64,000 nucleotides of DNA from NCBI GenBank assembly GCA_040219555.1, contig JAVJSF010000018.1:37787-101786 (forward strand), in the 5' to 3' direction. The translations under genes were made by a program, and so were the position numbers. The notes under the pieces were generated by a model, which saw only the letters and a program-made list of their open reading frames with translations, had not been told where the DNA came from and ran no database searches. This document shows positions 53,170 to 62,269 of the stretch, one piece after another. Within the stretch, counting starts at the first letter, position 1; each line of letters begins with the position of its first letter. The DNA comes from JAVJSF01 sp040219555 (GTDB lineage: Bacteria; Actinomycetota; Thermoleophilia; Miltoncostaeales; Miltoncostaeaceae).

Positions 53170-54181
53170 GTGAGGGCATTGTGACGGGCGGGCCGGCGTC
53201 GTGCGCGCGGCCGGGCTCCGTGGGGGTCCCGAGGATCCAGCCCTCGATGCGCCGAACCTCGTCGCCGGCCGGCAGGGGCTCCGGCCCGGCCCCGAGCACG
53301 TGCAGCATGTCGACCAGTCCCACCAGGGCGTCGAAGGGGTCCTCGCCGGCGCCGTCGCGCGTGAGGCCCGGGAGTGATCCGGCCGGCAGGCCGTCGCGCA
53401 CCGCCGCCGCGAGCCCGTCCGGCACCACGAGTCCGACGGCCCGGGCGGCCGCCAGCACCGACTCGCCCGCCGCCGCCCGCGCATCCCGGTCGCGCTTGGA
53501 GCCCATCCCCGGCGCGATGGCCGCCCCGGCCCGCGCCGGGTAGCACTCGGCCACCGTCACCGGGTGCGCGGCGAGGCACTCGGCCAGCGTGCCGTCGAAC
53601 GGCCACAGGCCCGGGGCTCGCTCGTCGGCCCCCCCGAGGGAGGCCGGCACCAGCAACTCCCGCCAGCCGGCGATGCTCCCCTTGCCCACCTGGCGCTGGC
53701 CCATGGTCAGGAACAGCGGTTGCGCGGCCGGCGAGCCGGCCCGCTCGCAGCGCCGGCGCAGGTCGTCGGCGTCTCGGGCTCCCAGGGCTCCGATGAGGCG
53801 CGCCGCATCGCCGGCCGCGGGCCGGCCCGCGGGGTAGAACGGGCGTCGCAGGTCGATCTCGGCCGCGGTGCGCGCCGGATCGAGCAGCCGCTCCCAGGGC
53901 TCCCGGCCGGCCACCGCGGCCCGCATCAGGGGCGGGAAGTCGCTCACCCCGGCGGCGCGCGCCCACCGCGCGGGCACCCCGATGGCGAAGTCGACGCCCA
54001 GCAGCAGGGGCGCCTCGCCGGCCGGCGCCCCGAGGCGCGCGGCGATGGTCCCCTCGCGGCCCATCCGCCGCAGGGCGCGCAGGCTCCAGCCGCGGCGCTC
54101 GCGTGCGGCCACGGCCACCCAGCGCCTGGCCGGCGCGACGCTCCAGTCGGCGGGGGCCACCGTCTGCGGTCTCGGGCGCAT
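53132..54181 (-). CDS. DUF429-like protein whose 3' end overlaps tRNA-Met
   Basis: About 349-aa protein. GVDFAIGVPARWARAAGV (about residues 60-77) is the GVDxPIG block of the DUF429 RNase H-like family, AECYPARAG matches its ECYP motif, and DPFDALVGLVDML its DxxDA block; the core ends in IEGWILGTP. DUF429 function is unknown. The frame stays open after this domain and its stop is at 53132, inside the same-strand tRNA-Met gene (38-bp overlap). The last 25 residues are probably unconserved. ATG at 54181. Confidence 0.75.
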   Translation of the reverse strand: MRPRPQTVAPADWSVAPARRWVAVAARERRGWSLRALRRMGREGTIAARLGAPAGEAPLLLGVDFAIGVPARWARAAGVSDFPPLMRAAVAGREPWERLLDPARTAAEIDLRRPFYPAGRPAAGDAARLIGALGARDADDLRRRCERAGSPAAQPLFLTMGQRQVGKGSIAGWRELLVPASLGGADERAPGLWPFDGTLAECLAAHPVTVAECYPARAGAAIAPGMGSKRDRDARAAAGESVLAAARAVGLVVPDGLAAAVRDGLPAGSLPGLTRDGAGEDPFDALVGLVDMLHVLGAGPEPLPAGDEVRRIEGWILGTPTEPGRAHDAGPPVTMPSRARSSAVRAGDS

Positions 54182-54248
54182 CGGCGGCGAGGCTACCGGT
54201 GCCCACCCGGCGAGGCCGCCGCCGCCGGGGCGTCTGTAGCCTCCGGCA

Positions 54249-54737
54249 ATGCCGACCATACCTTCGGTGGAACAGATGGACTTCCGCGACGCCCTGGCCC
54301 GCTGGGCCAGCGGTCTCACCGTCGTCACCGCCCGCCACGACGGCGAGCCCGTGGGCATGACCGCCGCGTCGTTCTCGTCGCTTTCGCTCGATCCGCCCCT
54401 CGTCCTGGTGTGTGTCGCCCGCTCGGCGTACTCGCACGATCCGCTGGTGGGCGCGCCCGGGTTCGCCGTGCACATCCTCGGCAGCGGCCAGGAGGAGATG
54501 TCGAGCCGCTTCGCCTCCGCCGGCGCCGAGAAGTTCGACGGGCTCGACGACGAGCGCGGCCCCTTCGACGTCCCGCTGCTGCCCTACGGCGTCGCCCGCC
54601 TGGTGTGCGAGCGCCACGAGGCGCTCGCGGGGGGTGACCACACCATCCTGGTGGGGCGCGTCGTCAGCACCGAACTCGCCGGCACCGACCCGCTGCTCTA
54701 CTGCAACCGGGGCTACCACCGGCTCGACCGGCACTAG
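54249..54737 (+). CDS. flavin reductase-like (FMN-binding split-barrel) protein
   Basis: 162-aa flavin reductase domain. MDFRDALARWASGLTVVTAR opens the HpaC/ActVB-type fold, followed by GMTAASFSSLSLDPPLVLVC, the flavin-contact block. FAVHILGSGQEEMSSRF and DHTILVGRV complete the pattern. It supplies reduced flavin to monooxygenases or acts as a flavoprotein itself. A partner monooxygenase is not nearby. Confidence 0.9.
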   Translation: MPTIPSVEQMDFRDALARWASGLTVVTARHDGEPVGMTAASFSSLSLDPPLVLVCVARSAYSHDPLVGAPGFAVHILGSGQEEMSSRFASAGAEKFDGLDDERGPFDVPLLPYGVARLVCERHEALAGGDHTILVGRVVSTELAGTDPLLYCNRGYHRLDRH

Positions 54738-54793
54738 GAGCCGTCGGCGCCGCGGGGCCTGGTGGGCCCGTCGCGGGCCACTATCCTTGCCCG

Positions 54794-55633
54794 GTGCCCC
54801 GCCCCACGCTCTCGGCAGACCAGGCGATCGGCGTCTTCGACTCGGGCGTCGGTGGCCTGACGATCCTCGACGAGTTGCTGGCGACCCTGCCGGCCGAGGA
54901 CTTCGTCTACTTCGGCGACACCGCGTTCTTCCCGTACGGCGAGAAGTCCGAGGACGAGTTGCGCCGGCGGTCGCTCGCCATCGCGCAGTGGCTCGCCGCC
55001 CAGGGCGTCAAGCTGATCGTGGTGGCCTGCAACACCGCCACCGCGGCGGTGCTGCCCTGGTTGCAGCAGCACGTGGGCACGCAGGTGATCGGCGTGATGA
55101 CCCCCGAGGCCCACGCCGCCGTGCAGGCAACCCGCAACCGCCGGGTGGGCCTGCTGGCCACCACGGCCACCGTCCGCTCGGGCTCCTACGCGCGCATGAT
55201 CGCCGCCCACGACGCCGGCGTGGAGGTCACCAGCGTCGAGTGCCCGCGCCTGGCGCCGGCCATCCAGAGCGGCGAGGCCATCGACCAGGCCATCGTGGAC
55301 ATGGTGCGCGAGTACACCAGCCCGCTCGTCGCCGCCGGCGTCGACACGGTCATCCTCGGCTGCACCCACTACCCGGTGATCGAGCGCCTGCTGCGGCGCA
55401 GCCTGCCCGGCGTGGCCCTGATCAAGAGCGGCGAGACCCTGGCGCGCGAGGTGGCCGAGACCCTCGATCGCAAGGGCCTGCGCCGGCCGGGCGGGGCCGA
55501 GGGCGGCTACCGCTTCGTGTGCAGCGGTGACCCGGCCGGCTTCCGCGAGACGGGCGGGCGCTTCCTGCAGATGCCTCTCGGCGAGGTGAGCGTGGTCGAC
55601 CCCGAGCTGCTCGCCGGCGCGGCGGGCGACTAG
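54794..55633 (+). CDS. murI: glutamate racemase
   Basis: 279-aa racemase. IGVFDSGVGGLTIL at the N-terminus, the first catalytic Cys in VACNTATA and the second in GCTHYPVI, all standard MurI positions. It makes D-glutamate for peptidoglycan. GTG at 54794. In many actinobacteria murI precedes rph and rdgB; here two hydrolases, an antiporter and a sirtuin lie between them. Confidence 0.95.
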   Translation: MPRPTLSADQAIGVFDSGVGGLTILDELLATLPAEDFVYFGDTAFFPYGEKSEDELRRRSLAIAQWLAAQGVKLIVVACNTATAAVLPWLQQHVGTQVIGVMTPEAHAAVQATRNRRVGLLATTATVRSGSYARMIAAHDAGVEVTSVECPRLAPAIQSGEAIDQAIVDMVREYTSPLVAAGVDTVILGCTHYPVIERLLRRSLPGVALIKSGETLAREVAETLDRKGLRRPGGAEGGYRFVCSGDPAGFRETGGRFLQMPLGEVSVVDPELLAGAAGD

Positions 55634-55643
55634 GCGGCGCGCG

Positions 55644-56540
55644 GTGCCGACGGTCCGCCAGCTCGTCACGCTCACGGCCGCCGACGGGCAGGTTCACGAC
55701 GCCCTGTTCACCATCGACGACCGGGCGCTGCGCCTGCGCCAGCGCGCCACCGGCCGGCGCACCGCGGTGGTCCACATCCACGGGATCATGGGCAACTTCC
55801 TGGTGGGCACCCTGCGCCAGTACCCGGCTCCGCTGGCGCGCGCCGGCTTCCCGGTGCTGGTGATCGAGACCCGCATGGCCAACGTGGGACAGCTGTTCGG
55901 CCAGGCCATCTTCGAGGAGGCCATCCGCGACATCGACGCCGCCGTGCGCTGGCTGCGCTCGGAGGGCTTCGACACGCTGATCATCTCGGGGTACTCGTCG
56001 GGCGCGTCGCTGGCCACCCGCTACGCGGCCACCCATCACGTGCCCGAGCTGCGTGGCCTGGTGTGCCTGGGCAACCCCTGGGGCCTGCCCGAGTCGATGG
56101 AGCGCCGCTCCCGTCGGTTCGGCGCGGACCCCGACTACGACGAGCTGACCGCGCTCGTGCTGGACGAGCTGGGCGACACCCCGGACGACCCCGAGCTGGA
56201 CCGCCTGGTGATCGTCGAGAAGAGCCGCGGGCCCACCGCGCGCCCGGGCGACAGCGAGGTCTACACCTACCGGACCTGGTGGCACTCGCGGGGGCCGGCC
56301 GCCACTTCGGCCAAGGCGCACCTGCAGATCGGGCAGGTCTGGGCGCCCATCCTGCTGGTGCAGGGCGACTCCGACGAGGTGGTCTTCCACCGTGAGGCGC
56401 TCGAGCTGGCGCGGGTGGCCGAGGAGGCGGGCAACCACGACGTGAGCGTGGTCACCATCCCGGGCGCGTCGCACTCGTTCGCCGGCTTCGAGATCCCGGT
56501 GCGCGATGCCGTGGTGTCATGGCTGAGGCAGCGCGCATGA
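55644..56540 (+). CDS. alpha/beta hydrolase (GYSSG type)
   Basis: 298-aa hydrolase. HIHGIMGNFLVG (about residues 38-49) is the oxyanion block, the nucleophile Ser is in IISGYSSGASLA, and the Asp/His come from VQGDSDEVV and GASHSFAGFE. It is about as long as, and alignable with, the next gene (RTWWHSRGPAAT versus RTWWFGRGPEAT), so the two are paralogs. Substrate unknown. It starts 11 bp after murI and overlaps the next gene by 4 bp. Confidence 0.85.
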   Translation: MPTVRQLVTLTAADGQVHDALFTIDDRALRLRQRATGRRTAVVHIHGIMGNFLVGTLRQYPAPLARAGFPVLVIETRMANVGQLFGQAIFEEAIRDIDAAVRWLRSEGFDTLIISGYSSGASLATRYAATHHVPELRGLVCLGNPWGLPESMERRSRRFGADPDYDELTALVLDELGDTPDDPELDRLVIVEKSRGPTARPGDSEVYTYRTWWHSRGPAATSAKAHLQIGQVWAPILLVQGDSDEVVFHREALELARVAEEAGNHDVSVVTIPGASHSFAGFEIPVRDAVVSWLRQRA

Positions 56541-57484
56541 CGACCAGCTGGTTCATCCCGCGCGGGCGGGGGCCGCGCCGGCCGGTGTTCGGTGCCGACG
56601 ACCGCCGTCTGGAGGTGGACCTGGTCACCTTCACCAGCGCCGACAAGCACACCTGGGACGGGATCATCTTCCGCCCCCGGCGCGGGTTCGACGAGCGCCG
56701 CCGGCTGGCCGTGCTGGTGATCCACGGCTCGGTGGGCAACTACCTCACGGGGCTCCCGCGGCGGGTGGCCTTCGGGCTGGCCAACGCCGGCTTCACGGTC
56801 TTCTCGGCCAACACGCGCATGGCCAACTACGGGGTGATCTTCGGCGGTGGCCTGATGCACCACACCCCGCTGGACATCGACGCCGCCCTGGAGGTGCTGC
56901 GCCGGCGCGGGTTCACGCGCATCGTCGTCCTTGGCTTCTCGATGGGGGCCACCATGGTCGTGCACCACCACACGGTGTCCCAGGCACCGGACGTGGTGGG
57001 CCTGTGCACGGTGGCCCATCCGGCCTCCCTGCCCGACGCCCTGCGCCTGCGCTGGCGGCACTTCGGCGCCGACCCCGGCTATGACGAGGTGGCCGCGCGC
57101 GTCCGGGAGGCGCTGGCGCCCGACTTCGAGGACCCCGCCAACGACCGGATCTTCCTGGTGCGGCGCGGGCGCGGGTTCGGCGAGCGCCCCCTGGACTGCG
57201 AGATCTGGACCTATCGCACCTGGTGGTTCGGCCGCGGCCCCGAGGCCACCCATGCCATCTCGCGCCTGCAGGTGGGGCGGGTGAGCGTGCCGCTGGCGCT
57301 GATCCAGGCCGGCGAGGACGAGCTGGTGAAGGAGTCCGAGGGCGCCGAGCTCGAGGCCCTCGCCCGCCAGGGCGACTGCCCGAGTGTGCTCCTGCACACG
57401 GTCCCCGGGGCCGACCACGTGTTCACGGGCCGCGACGCCCAGCTGCTGGAGGCCGTCGTGGGCTGGCTGGACGCGCGCCTGTGA
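56537..57484 (+). CDS. alpha/beta hydrolase (GFSMG type), tandem paralog
   Basis: 315-aa paralog of the preceding hydrolase. VIHGSVGNYLTGLPRRVA is the oxyanion block, nucleophile Ser is in LGFSMGATMV, and the Asp/His are in AGEDELV and GADHVFTG. HHHT next to the nucleophile strand is unusual. The start ATG at 56537 overlaps the previous stop (ATGA). The pair may form a heterodimer or act on different esters; unknown. Confidence 0.85.
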   Translation: MTTSWFIPRGRGPRRPVFGADDRRLEVDLVTFTSADKHTWDGIIFRPRRGFDERRRLAVLVIHGSVGNYLTGLPRRVAFGLANAGFTVFSANTRMANYGVIFGGGLMHHTPLDIDAALEVLRRRGFTRIVVLGFSMGATMVVHHHTVSQAPDVVGLCTVAHPASLPDALRLRWRHFGADPGYDEVAARVREALAPDFEDPANDRIFLVRRGRGFGERPLDCEIWTYRTWWFGRGPEATHAISRLQVGRVSVPLALIQAGEDELVKESEGAELEALARQGDCPSVLLHTVPGADHVFTGRDAQLLEAVVGWLDARL

Positions 57485-57494
57485 TGCGCCGCCG

Positions 57495-59387
57495 GTGAGC
57501 ACCGCCGCCGGCTACACGCCGGAGCCCGGCACCTCGTCATCCTCGCGCCTGCGACTGGTGCAGCAACTTGCCGCCCCGGCTCAGCGCTTCATCCACACCC
57601 AGGCCTCCTCGGCGGGACTGCTGCTGTTGGCAACCCTCGCGGCGCTGGTATGGGCGAACTCCGCGTTCGGGTCCACCTACGAGGAGCTCTGGCACACCGA
57701 GTTCTCGCTGCGCCTGGGCGACCACACCCTCACCGAGGATCTGCGCCACTGGGTGAACGACGGCCTCATGGTGTTCTTCTTCTTCGCGGTGGGCCTGGAG
57801 CTGCGGCGCGAGCTGTCCATGGGCGAGCTGACCGACCGGCGCCGGCTGAGGATCCCGGTCCTCGCGGCCGTGGCCGGCATCGCGGTACCCGCGGCCGTGT
57901 TCCTGGCGTTCAACCCGTCGGGTGAGGCCGCCCAGGGGTGGGGGGTGGCCATCTCCACCGACACGGCGTTCGTGCTGGGGGTGCTGGCCCTTGCCGGCTC
58001 GGCCGTGCCCACCCAGCTGCGCGTGTTCCTGCTGACGCTGGCCGTGGTGGACGACGTCGCAGCGCTCGCCATCATCGCTCTGTTCTACTCGGACGATGTC
58101 GCCGTGGCGCCGCTGATCGTGGCCGCGGCCGGGGCGGTGACCATCCTCGCACTCGCCCGCCTGCGCGTCTGGCGCGGGCCGGCCTACTTCGTGGTGGGCA
58201 CCGTCGTCTGGCTGGCCATGCTCGAGTCGGGGGTCCACCCGGCCATCGCCGGCGTCGTCGTGGCCTTCTGCATCCCGGCCTACGCCCCGCGCCGGGCCGA
58301 GGTGGAGCACGCCGCGGGCCTGGCCCGGCGCTTCCGCCAGTCGCCGGCGCCCTCGCTGGCGCGCTCCGCCAAGCTCAGCTTCGAGCGGGCGATCTCGCCC
58401 AACGAGCGCATGCAGGAGTTGCTGCACCCGTACACCAGCTTCGTCGTGGTGCCGGTGTTCGCGCTGGCCAACGCCGGCGTGGTCGTCGACGGCGCGGCGC
58501 TGCGCGCGGCGCTCACGTCCTCGCTCACGCTGGGCATCGTGGCGGGGCTGGTCGTGGGCAAGCTCCTGGGAGTCGGGCTGCTGACCCTGCTGCTGGCGCG
58601 CGCCGGCGCCGGGGAGTTGCCGCGCGGCACCACCCCTGGCGCGGTCGTCGCCGGGGGCGTCCTCACCGGCATCGGCTTCACCGTGTCGCTGTTCATCGTC
58701 GACCTGGCGTTCACCTCGCCCCAGTTGGTGCAGGAGGCGAAGATCGGCGTGCTCGTCGCCTCGACGATCGCGGCCCTCCTGGGCTTCGGGATGCTGAAGG
58801 CCATGTCGCTGCGCGCCCGCGCCGCCGGGCGCACCCTGGGCCCGCCGCGCCTGAGCCCGGCGGTGGACCCGGACCGCGACCACGTGCGCGGCCCCGCGGA
58901 CGCGCCGCTGACCCTGGTGGAGTTCAGCGACTTCGCCTGCCCGTTCTGCAGCAGGACCACGGGCATCCTGGCCGAGCTGCGCGCCGAGCTGGGCGACGAC
59001 CTGCGCTACGTGTTCCGGCACCTGCCGCTCACCGACGTCCATTCCGAGGCGCTGGCGGCCGCGAAGGCGGCCGAGGCGGCCGGCATGCAGGGGCGCTTCT
59101 GGGAGATGCACGATCGCCTCTTCGCTCACCAGGACCGCCTGGGCGTCGAGGATCTCGCCGCCCACGCCGAGGCGCTCGGCCTGGATGTCGAGCGCTTCCT
59201 GGAGGACATGGAGGCCGGCGCCGACCTGCGCGTGCGGGAGGACGTCGCCGCCGCGGAGGCCAGCGGGGTCACCGGCACGCCCACCTTCTTCATCGGCGGC
59301 CGGCGCCACGCCGGCGTCTATGACGCGCACACCCTGGCGGAGCGGCTGCGCGAGGCCGAGGGGGAGGGGTCGGGCGCGCGCCGATGA
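57495..59387 (+). CDS. nhaA: NhaA Na+/H+ antiporter fused to DsbA-like thioredoxin domain
   Basis: 630-aa fusion. Residues 1-445 form a 12-helix NhaA antiporter with the ion-binding Asp pair in LAVVDDVAALAI and ISTDTAFVLG earlier. Residues about 455-625 are a thioredoxin-like DsbA domain with active site CPFC at 482-485 (FSDFACPFCSR) and cis-Pro in GVTGTPTFFIGG. This NhaA-thioredoxin fusion occurs in several actinobacteria; how redox relates to Na+/H+ exchange is not known. GTG at 57495. Confidence 0.93.
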   Translation: MSTAAGYTPEPGTSSSSRLRLVQQLAAPAQRFIHTQASSAGLLLLATLAALVWANSAFGSTYEELWHTEFSLRLGDHTLTEDLRHWVNDGLMVFFFFAVGLELRRELSMGELTDRRRLRIPVLAAVAGIAVPAAVFLAFNPSGEAAQGWGVAISTDTAFVLGVLALAGSAVPTQLRVFLLTLAVVDDVAALAIIALFYSDDVAVAPLIVAAAGAVTILALARLRVWRGPAYFVVGTVVWLAMLESGVHPAIAGVVVAFCIPAYAPRRAEVEHAAGLARRFRQSPAPSLARSAKLSFERAISPNERMQELLHPYTSFVVVPVFALANAGVVVDGAALRAALTSSLTLGIVAGLVVGKLLGVGLLTLLLARAGAGELPRGTTPGAVVAGGVLTGIGFTVSLFIVDLAFTSPQLVQEAKIGVLVASTIAALLGFGMLKAMSLRARAAGRTLGPPRLSPAVDPDRDHVRGPADAPLTLVEFSDFACPFCSRTTGILAELRAELGDDLRYVFRHLPLTDVHSEALAAAKAAEAAGMQGRFWEMHDRLFAHQDRLGVEDLAAHAEALGLDVERFLEDMEAGADLRVREDVAAAEASGVTGTPTFFIGGRRHAGVYDAHTLAERLREAEGEGSGARR

Positions 59388-59406
59388 GGTCTCCGGCGGC
59401 CGGTCC

Positions 59407-60156
59407 TCAGATCCCCAGCGCCTGCACCACCTCGGTCAGCTGCACGCCGGCCCGCCCGCGCAGGCGCACCGAGGCGATGTCGTCGAAGGGCGTGTCGCCC
59501 TCGGTGAGGATGGCCAGGCGGCCCCCGCCGTCCACCACCATCTGCGCCATCTGGTTGACGGGCGACACGGCCAGCGACGAGCCCACCACCAGGATGAGAT
59601 CGGCGCGAAGGGCGTGGTCGTGCGCGGCCTGGATCGCGGAGGCGGGAAGGGCTTCGCCGAACTGGACGACGCCGGTCTTGAGCTGGAAGCCGCACTCGCA
59701 GCGGGGCACGCCATCCTCGGCGGCGTCGGCGCGCCGCACGGTCTCCTCGAGGGTGAGGTCGCTCTCGCAGCGCAGACAGTGGCCGCGGTCCAGCGAGCCG
59801 TGCACCTCGATCAGGTCCCGCGACCCCGCCCGCGCGTGCAGGCGGTCGATGTTCTGGGTGACGACGGCCCGCAGGTGCCCCGAGCGCTCCAGAGCGGCGA
59901 TGGCGTGGTGGGCGGGGTTCGGGTCCACCGATGCGATCATGTCGATGCGCGGGCGGTGGAACTGCCAGAACAGCTCGGGCTGGGAGAGGAAGACCGACAG
60001 CGAGCCGACCACGGTGGGGTCGTGCTTCTCCCACACGCCACCGGGCGACCGGAAGTCGGGGATCCCGCTCTCGGTGGACATCCCGGCGCCGGTGAGCGCG
60101 ATGGCGTGCTCGGCCTCGCCCAGCAGGCGGGCCAGGTCCTGCGGCGTGTCGTCCAT
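59407..60156 (-). CDS. sirtuin-type NAD-dependent protein deacylase
   Basis: 249-aa Sir2 protein. ALTGAGMSTESGIPDFRSPGG is the NAD-binding signature, VTQNIDRLH and EVHGS hold the catalytic residues (His in VHGS). Zinc Cys are in CLRC and CECG. It removes acyl groups from lysines using NAD+. Convergent with the antiporter and divergent from rph. Start ATG 60156. Confidence 0.93.
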   Translation of the reverse strand: MDDTPQDLARLLGEAEHAIALTGAGMSTESGIPDFRSPGGVWEKHDPTVVGSLSVFLSQPELFWQFHRPRIDMIASVDPNPAHHAIAALERSGHLRAVVTQNIDRLHARAGSRDLIEVHGSLDRGHCLRCESDLTLEETVRRADAAEDGVPRCECGFQLKTGVVQFGEALPASAIQAAHDHALRADLILVVGSSLAVSPVNQMAQMVVDGGGRLAILTEGDTPFDDIASVRLRGRAGVQLTEVVQALGI

Positions 60157-60228
60157 GGACCGGCAACCTAGCGACCGCGCGCGCGGGTGTCCGGCCCGCC
60201 GTCGGGCCGGGGCGGTAGCCTCCGGTCC

Positions 60229-60954
60229 ATGAGACCCGACGGCCGCGCCCCCGACCAGCTCCGCCCCGTCGAGATCCAGCCGGGCTTCGTCGAGACCGCC
60301 GACGGCAGCGCGCTGATCTCGGTGGGCCACACCCGCATCATCTGCACGGCCTCGGTGGACGAGGCGGTGCCGGCGTGGATGCGCGGCACCGGGCGCGGCT
60401 GGGTCACCGCCGAGTACTCGATGCTCCCGGCCTCCACCGGAACGCGCAAGCAGCGGGACATCTCTCGCGGCAAGCTCGACGGGCGCACCACCGAGATCCA
60501 GCGTCTCATCGGCCGTTCGGTACGCGCCGTGGTCGATATGCACGCGCTCGGCGAGCGCACCGTGTGGCTCGACTGCGACGTGCTGCAGGCCGACGGCGGC
60601 ACCCGCTGCGCCGGCATCTGCGGGGCATGGGTGGCCCTCCACCAGGCGCTGACCGCGCTGATGGAGCGCGGCATGGTCGACGCGATGCCCCTGCGGGACT
60701 CCATCGCCGCGGTCAGCGTGGGCATGGTCGACGGCACCGCGGTGCTCGACCTGCCCTACAGCGAGGACTCGCGCGCCGAGTCGGACATGAACGTGGTCAT
60801 GACCGGGGCAGGCCGGCTGGTGGAGGTCCAGGCCACCGCGGAGGGGCAGACCTTCTCGCGAGGGGAGCTGAACGCGTTGCTGGACCTGGCCGAGATCGGC
60901 ATCGGCAGGCTCACCGAGGCCCAGCGCGCGGCCATCGGCGGCGGCTCGGTCTGA
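60229..60954 (+). CDS. rph: ribonuclease PH
   Basis: 241-aa RNase PH. RPDGRAPDQLRPVEI, then VTAEYSMLPASTGTRKQRDIS, GRTTEIQRLIGRS and LDCDVLQADGGTR are characteristic; the last supplies the catalytic Asp. It trims tRNA 3' ends by phosphorolysis. First gene of a coupled run rph-rdgB-SDR-membrane protein-zinc ribbon; the next start shares one base with its stop. Confidence 0.96.
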   Translation: MRPDGRAPDQLRPVEIQPGFVETADGSALISVGHTRIICTASVDEAVPAWMRGTGRGWVTAEYSMLPASTGTRKQRDISRGKLDGRTTEIQRLIGRSVRAVVDMHALGERTVWLDCDVLQADGGTRCAGICGAWVALHQALTALMERGMVDAMPLRDSIAAVSVGMVDGTAVLDLPYSEDSRAESDMNVVMTGAGRLVEVQATAEGQTFSRGELNALLDLAEIGIGRLTEAQRAAIGGGSV

Positions 60955-61532
60955 TGCGCGTGGTGCTGGCGACGGGCAATCCCGGGAAGGCGGCCGACTT
61001 CGAGGCCCTCTGGCCGGGCCTCGACGTGGCGGGCGCTCCCGCCGGCTTCGCCCCGGAGGAGAACGGGTCCACCATGCTCCAGAACGCCTGGATCAAGGCG
61101 GCGGCCCTGCGCCGGAGCATCGGCGGTGACGAGGTCGTGATCGCGGACGACTCCGGGCTGGTGGTGGCGGCGCTCGGCGGCCGGCCGGGGGTGTTCAGCG
61201 CACGCTATGCGGGCGTCGACGCCACCGATCAGGACAACTGCCGGCGGCTGCTCCAGGAGATGGACGGCGCCGACGACCGCCGCGCCGCGTTCGTCTGCGT
61301 CCTGGTGGCGCTGGCGCCCGAGGACCACATGTACGTCGCCGCGGGCTCGTGTGCCGGGGCCATCGCTCCCGCCATGCGCGGCGAGGGCGGCTTCGGCTAC
61401 GACCCGCTGTTCATCCCCGAGGGAGACCACCGCGCCATGGCCGAGTTGAGCCGCCAGGAGAAGGCGGCCATCTCGCACCGCGGCCGCGCCGCGCGCCGCC
61501 TGGGGGCCGTGATGGGCTTCGCGGCCGCGTGA
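60954..61532 (+). CDS. rdgB: non-canonical purine NTP pyrophosphatase (RdgB/HAM1)
   Basis: 192-aa HAM1-family enzyme. LATGNPGKAADFE at the start, ADDSGLVVAALGGRPGVFSARYAG in the middle and GEGGFGYDPLFIPEG near the end are the family blocks. It hydrolyses ITP/XTP to prevent mutagenic incorporation. It overlaps rph by one base and the SDR gene by 4 bp. Confidence 0.96.
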   Translation: MRVVLATGNPGKAADFEALWPGLDVAGAPAGFAPEENGSTMLQNAWIKAAALRRSIGGDEVVIADDSGLVVAALGGRPGVFSARYAGVDATDQDNCRRLLQEMDGADDRRAAFVCVLVALAPEDHMYVAAGSCAGAIAPAMRGEGGFGYDPLFIPEGDHRAMAELSRQEKAAISHRGRAARRLGAVMGFAAA

Positions 61533-62269
61533 GCACGCCTCTCGCGGGACGGCGCGCACTGGTCACCGGCGGCGCGGTGCGGGTGGGCCGCGCCCTGGCC
61601 CTGCGCTGCGCGCGCATGGGGATGGATGTCGCGGTGCACTACCGCACCTCCGAGGGGCCGGCGGAGGAGACCGCCGCGGAGTGCCGCGCGCTGGGGGTGC
61701 AGGCGGTCACGGTGGGAGGCGACCTGGCCGAAGCGGACGCCTGCGCCCGCCTGGTGGCAGACGCCGCCGCCGGCCTGGGGGGGCTGGAGGTCCTCGTCGC
61801 CTCGGCCGCGAGCTTCGCCCCGAGCGCATTCGACGACATCGACGCCGATCACATCGACGCCACCCTCGCCCTCAACGTGCGCGCCCCGCTGCTGCTGGCG
61901 CGCGCCGCCGTACCGCACATGCGGGCAGCCGGCTTCGGCCGGATCGTCCTGATGGAGGACGTGGCCGGCCTGGAGCCGTGGCCGCGCTTCCTGGTCCACG
62001 GCATGTCGAAGGCGGCCGTGGGGCATCTCACCCGGGGGCTGGCCCAGCAACTGGCGCCGCTGATCACCGTCAACTCCATCGCGCCCGGCACGGTGCTGAT
62101 GCCCGACGGCCACACCGACGCCGCGGCGGAGCGCTCGGCCGAGAAGGCCGCACTGAAGCGGCTAGGGTCCCCCGACGACGTGGCGGACGCCATGACCTAC
62201 CTGCTGGAGGCCGATTACGTGACCGGGCACACCCTCGTGGTGGACGGCGGGCGGATGGTGCGCCCGTGA
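61529..62269 (+). CDS. SDR-family oxidoreductase, FolM/pteridine-reductase-like
   Basis: 246-aa SDR. Cofactor motif TGGAVRVGRALAL near residue 14 and SAASFAP near the active site resemble the FolM/pteridine-reductase subgroup. At the catalytic YxxxK the sequence is HGMSKAAVG: Lys is present but the Tyr position is His. VDGGRMVRP ends the chain. GTG at 61529 overlaps rdgB by 4 bp. A pterin substrate is an inference. Confidence 0.75.
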   Translation: MSTPLAGRRALVTGGAVRVGRALALRCARMGMDVAVHYRTSEGPAEETAAECRALGVQAVTVGGDLAEADACARLVADAAAGLGGLEVLVASAASFAPSAFDDIDADHIDATLALNVRAPLLLARAAVPHMRAAGFGRIVLMEDVAGLEPWPRFLVHGMSKAAVGHLTRGLAQQLAPLITVNSIAPGTVLMPDGHTDAAAERSAEKAALKRLGSPDDVADAMTYLLEADYVTGHTLVVDGGRMVRP

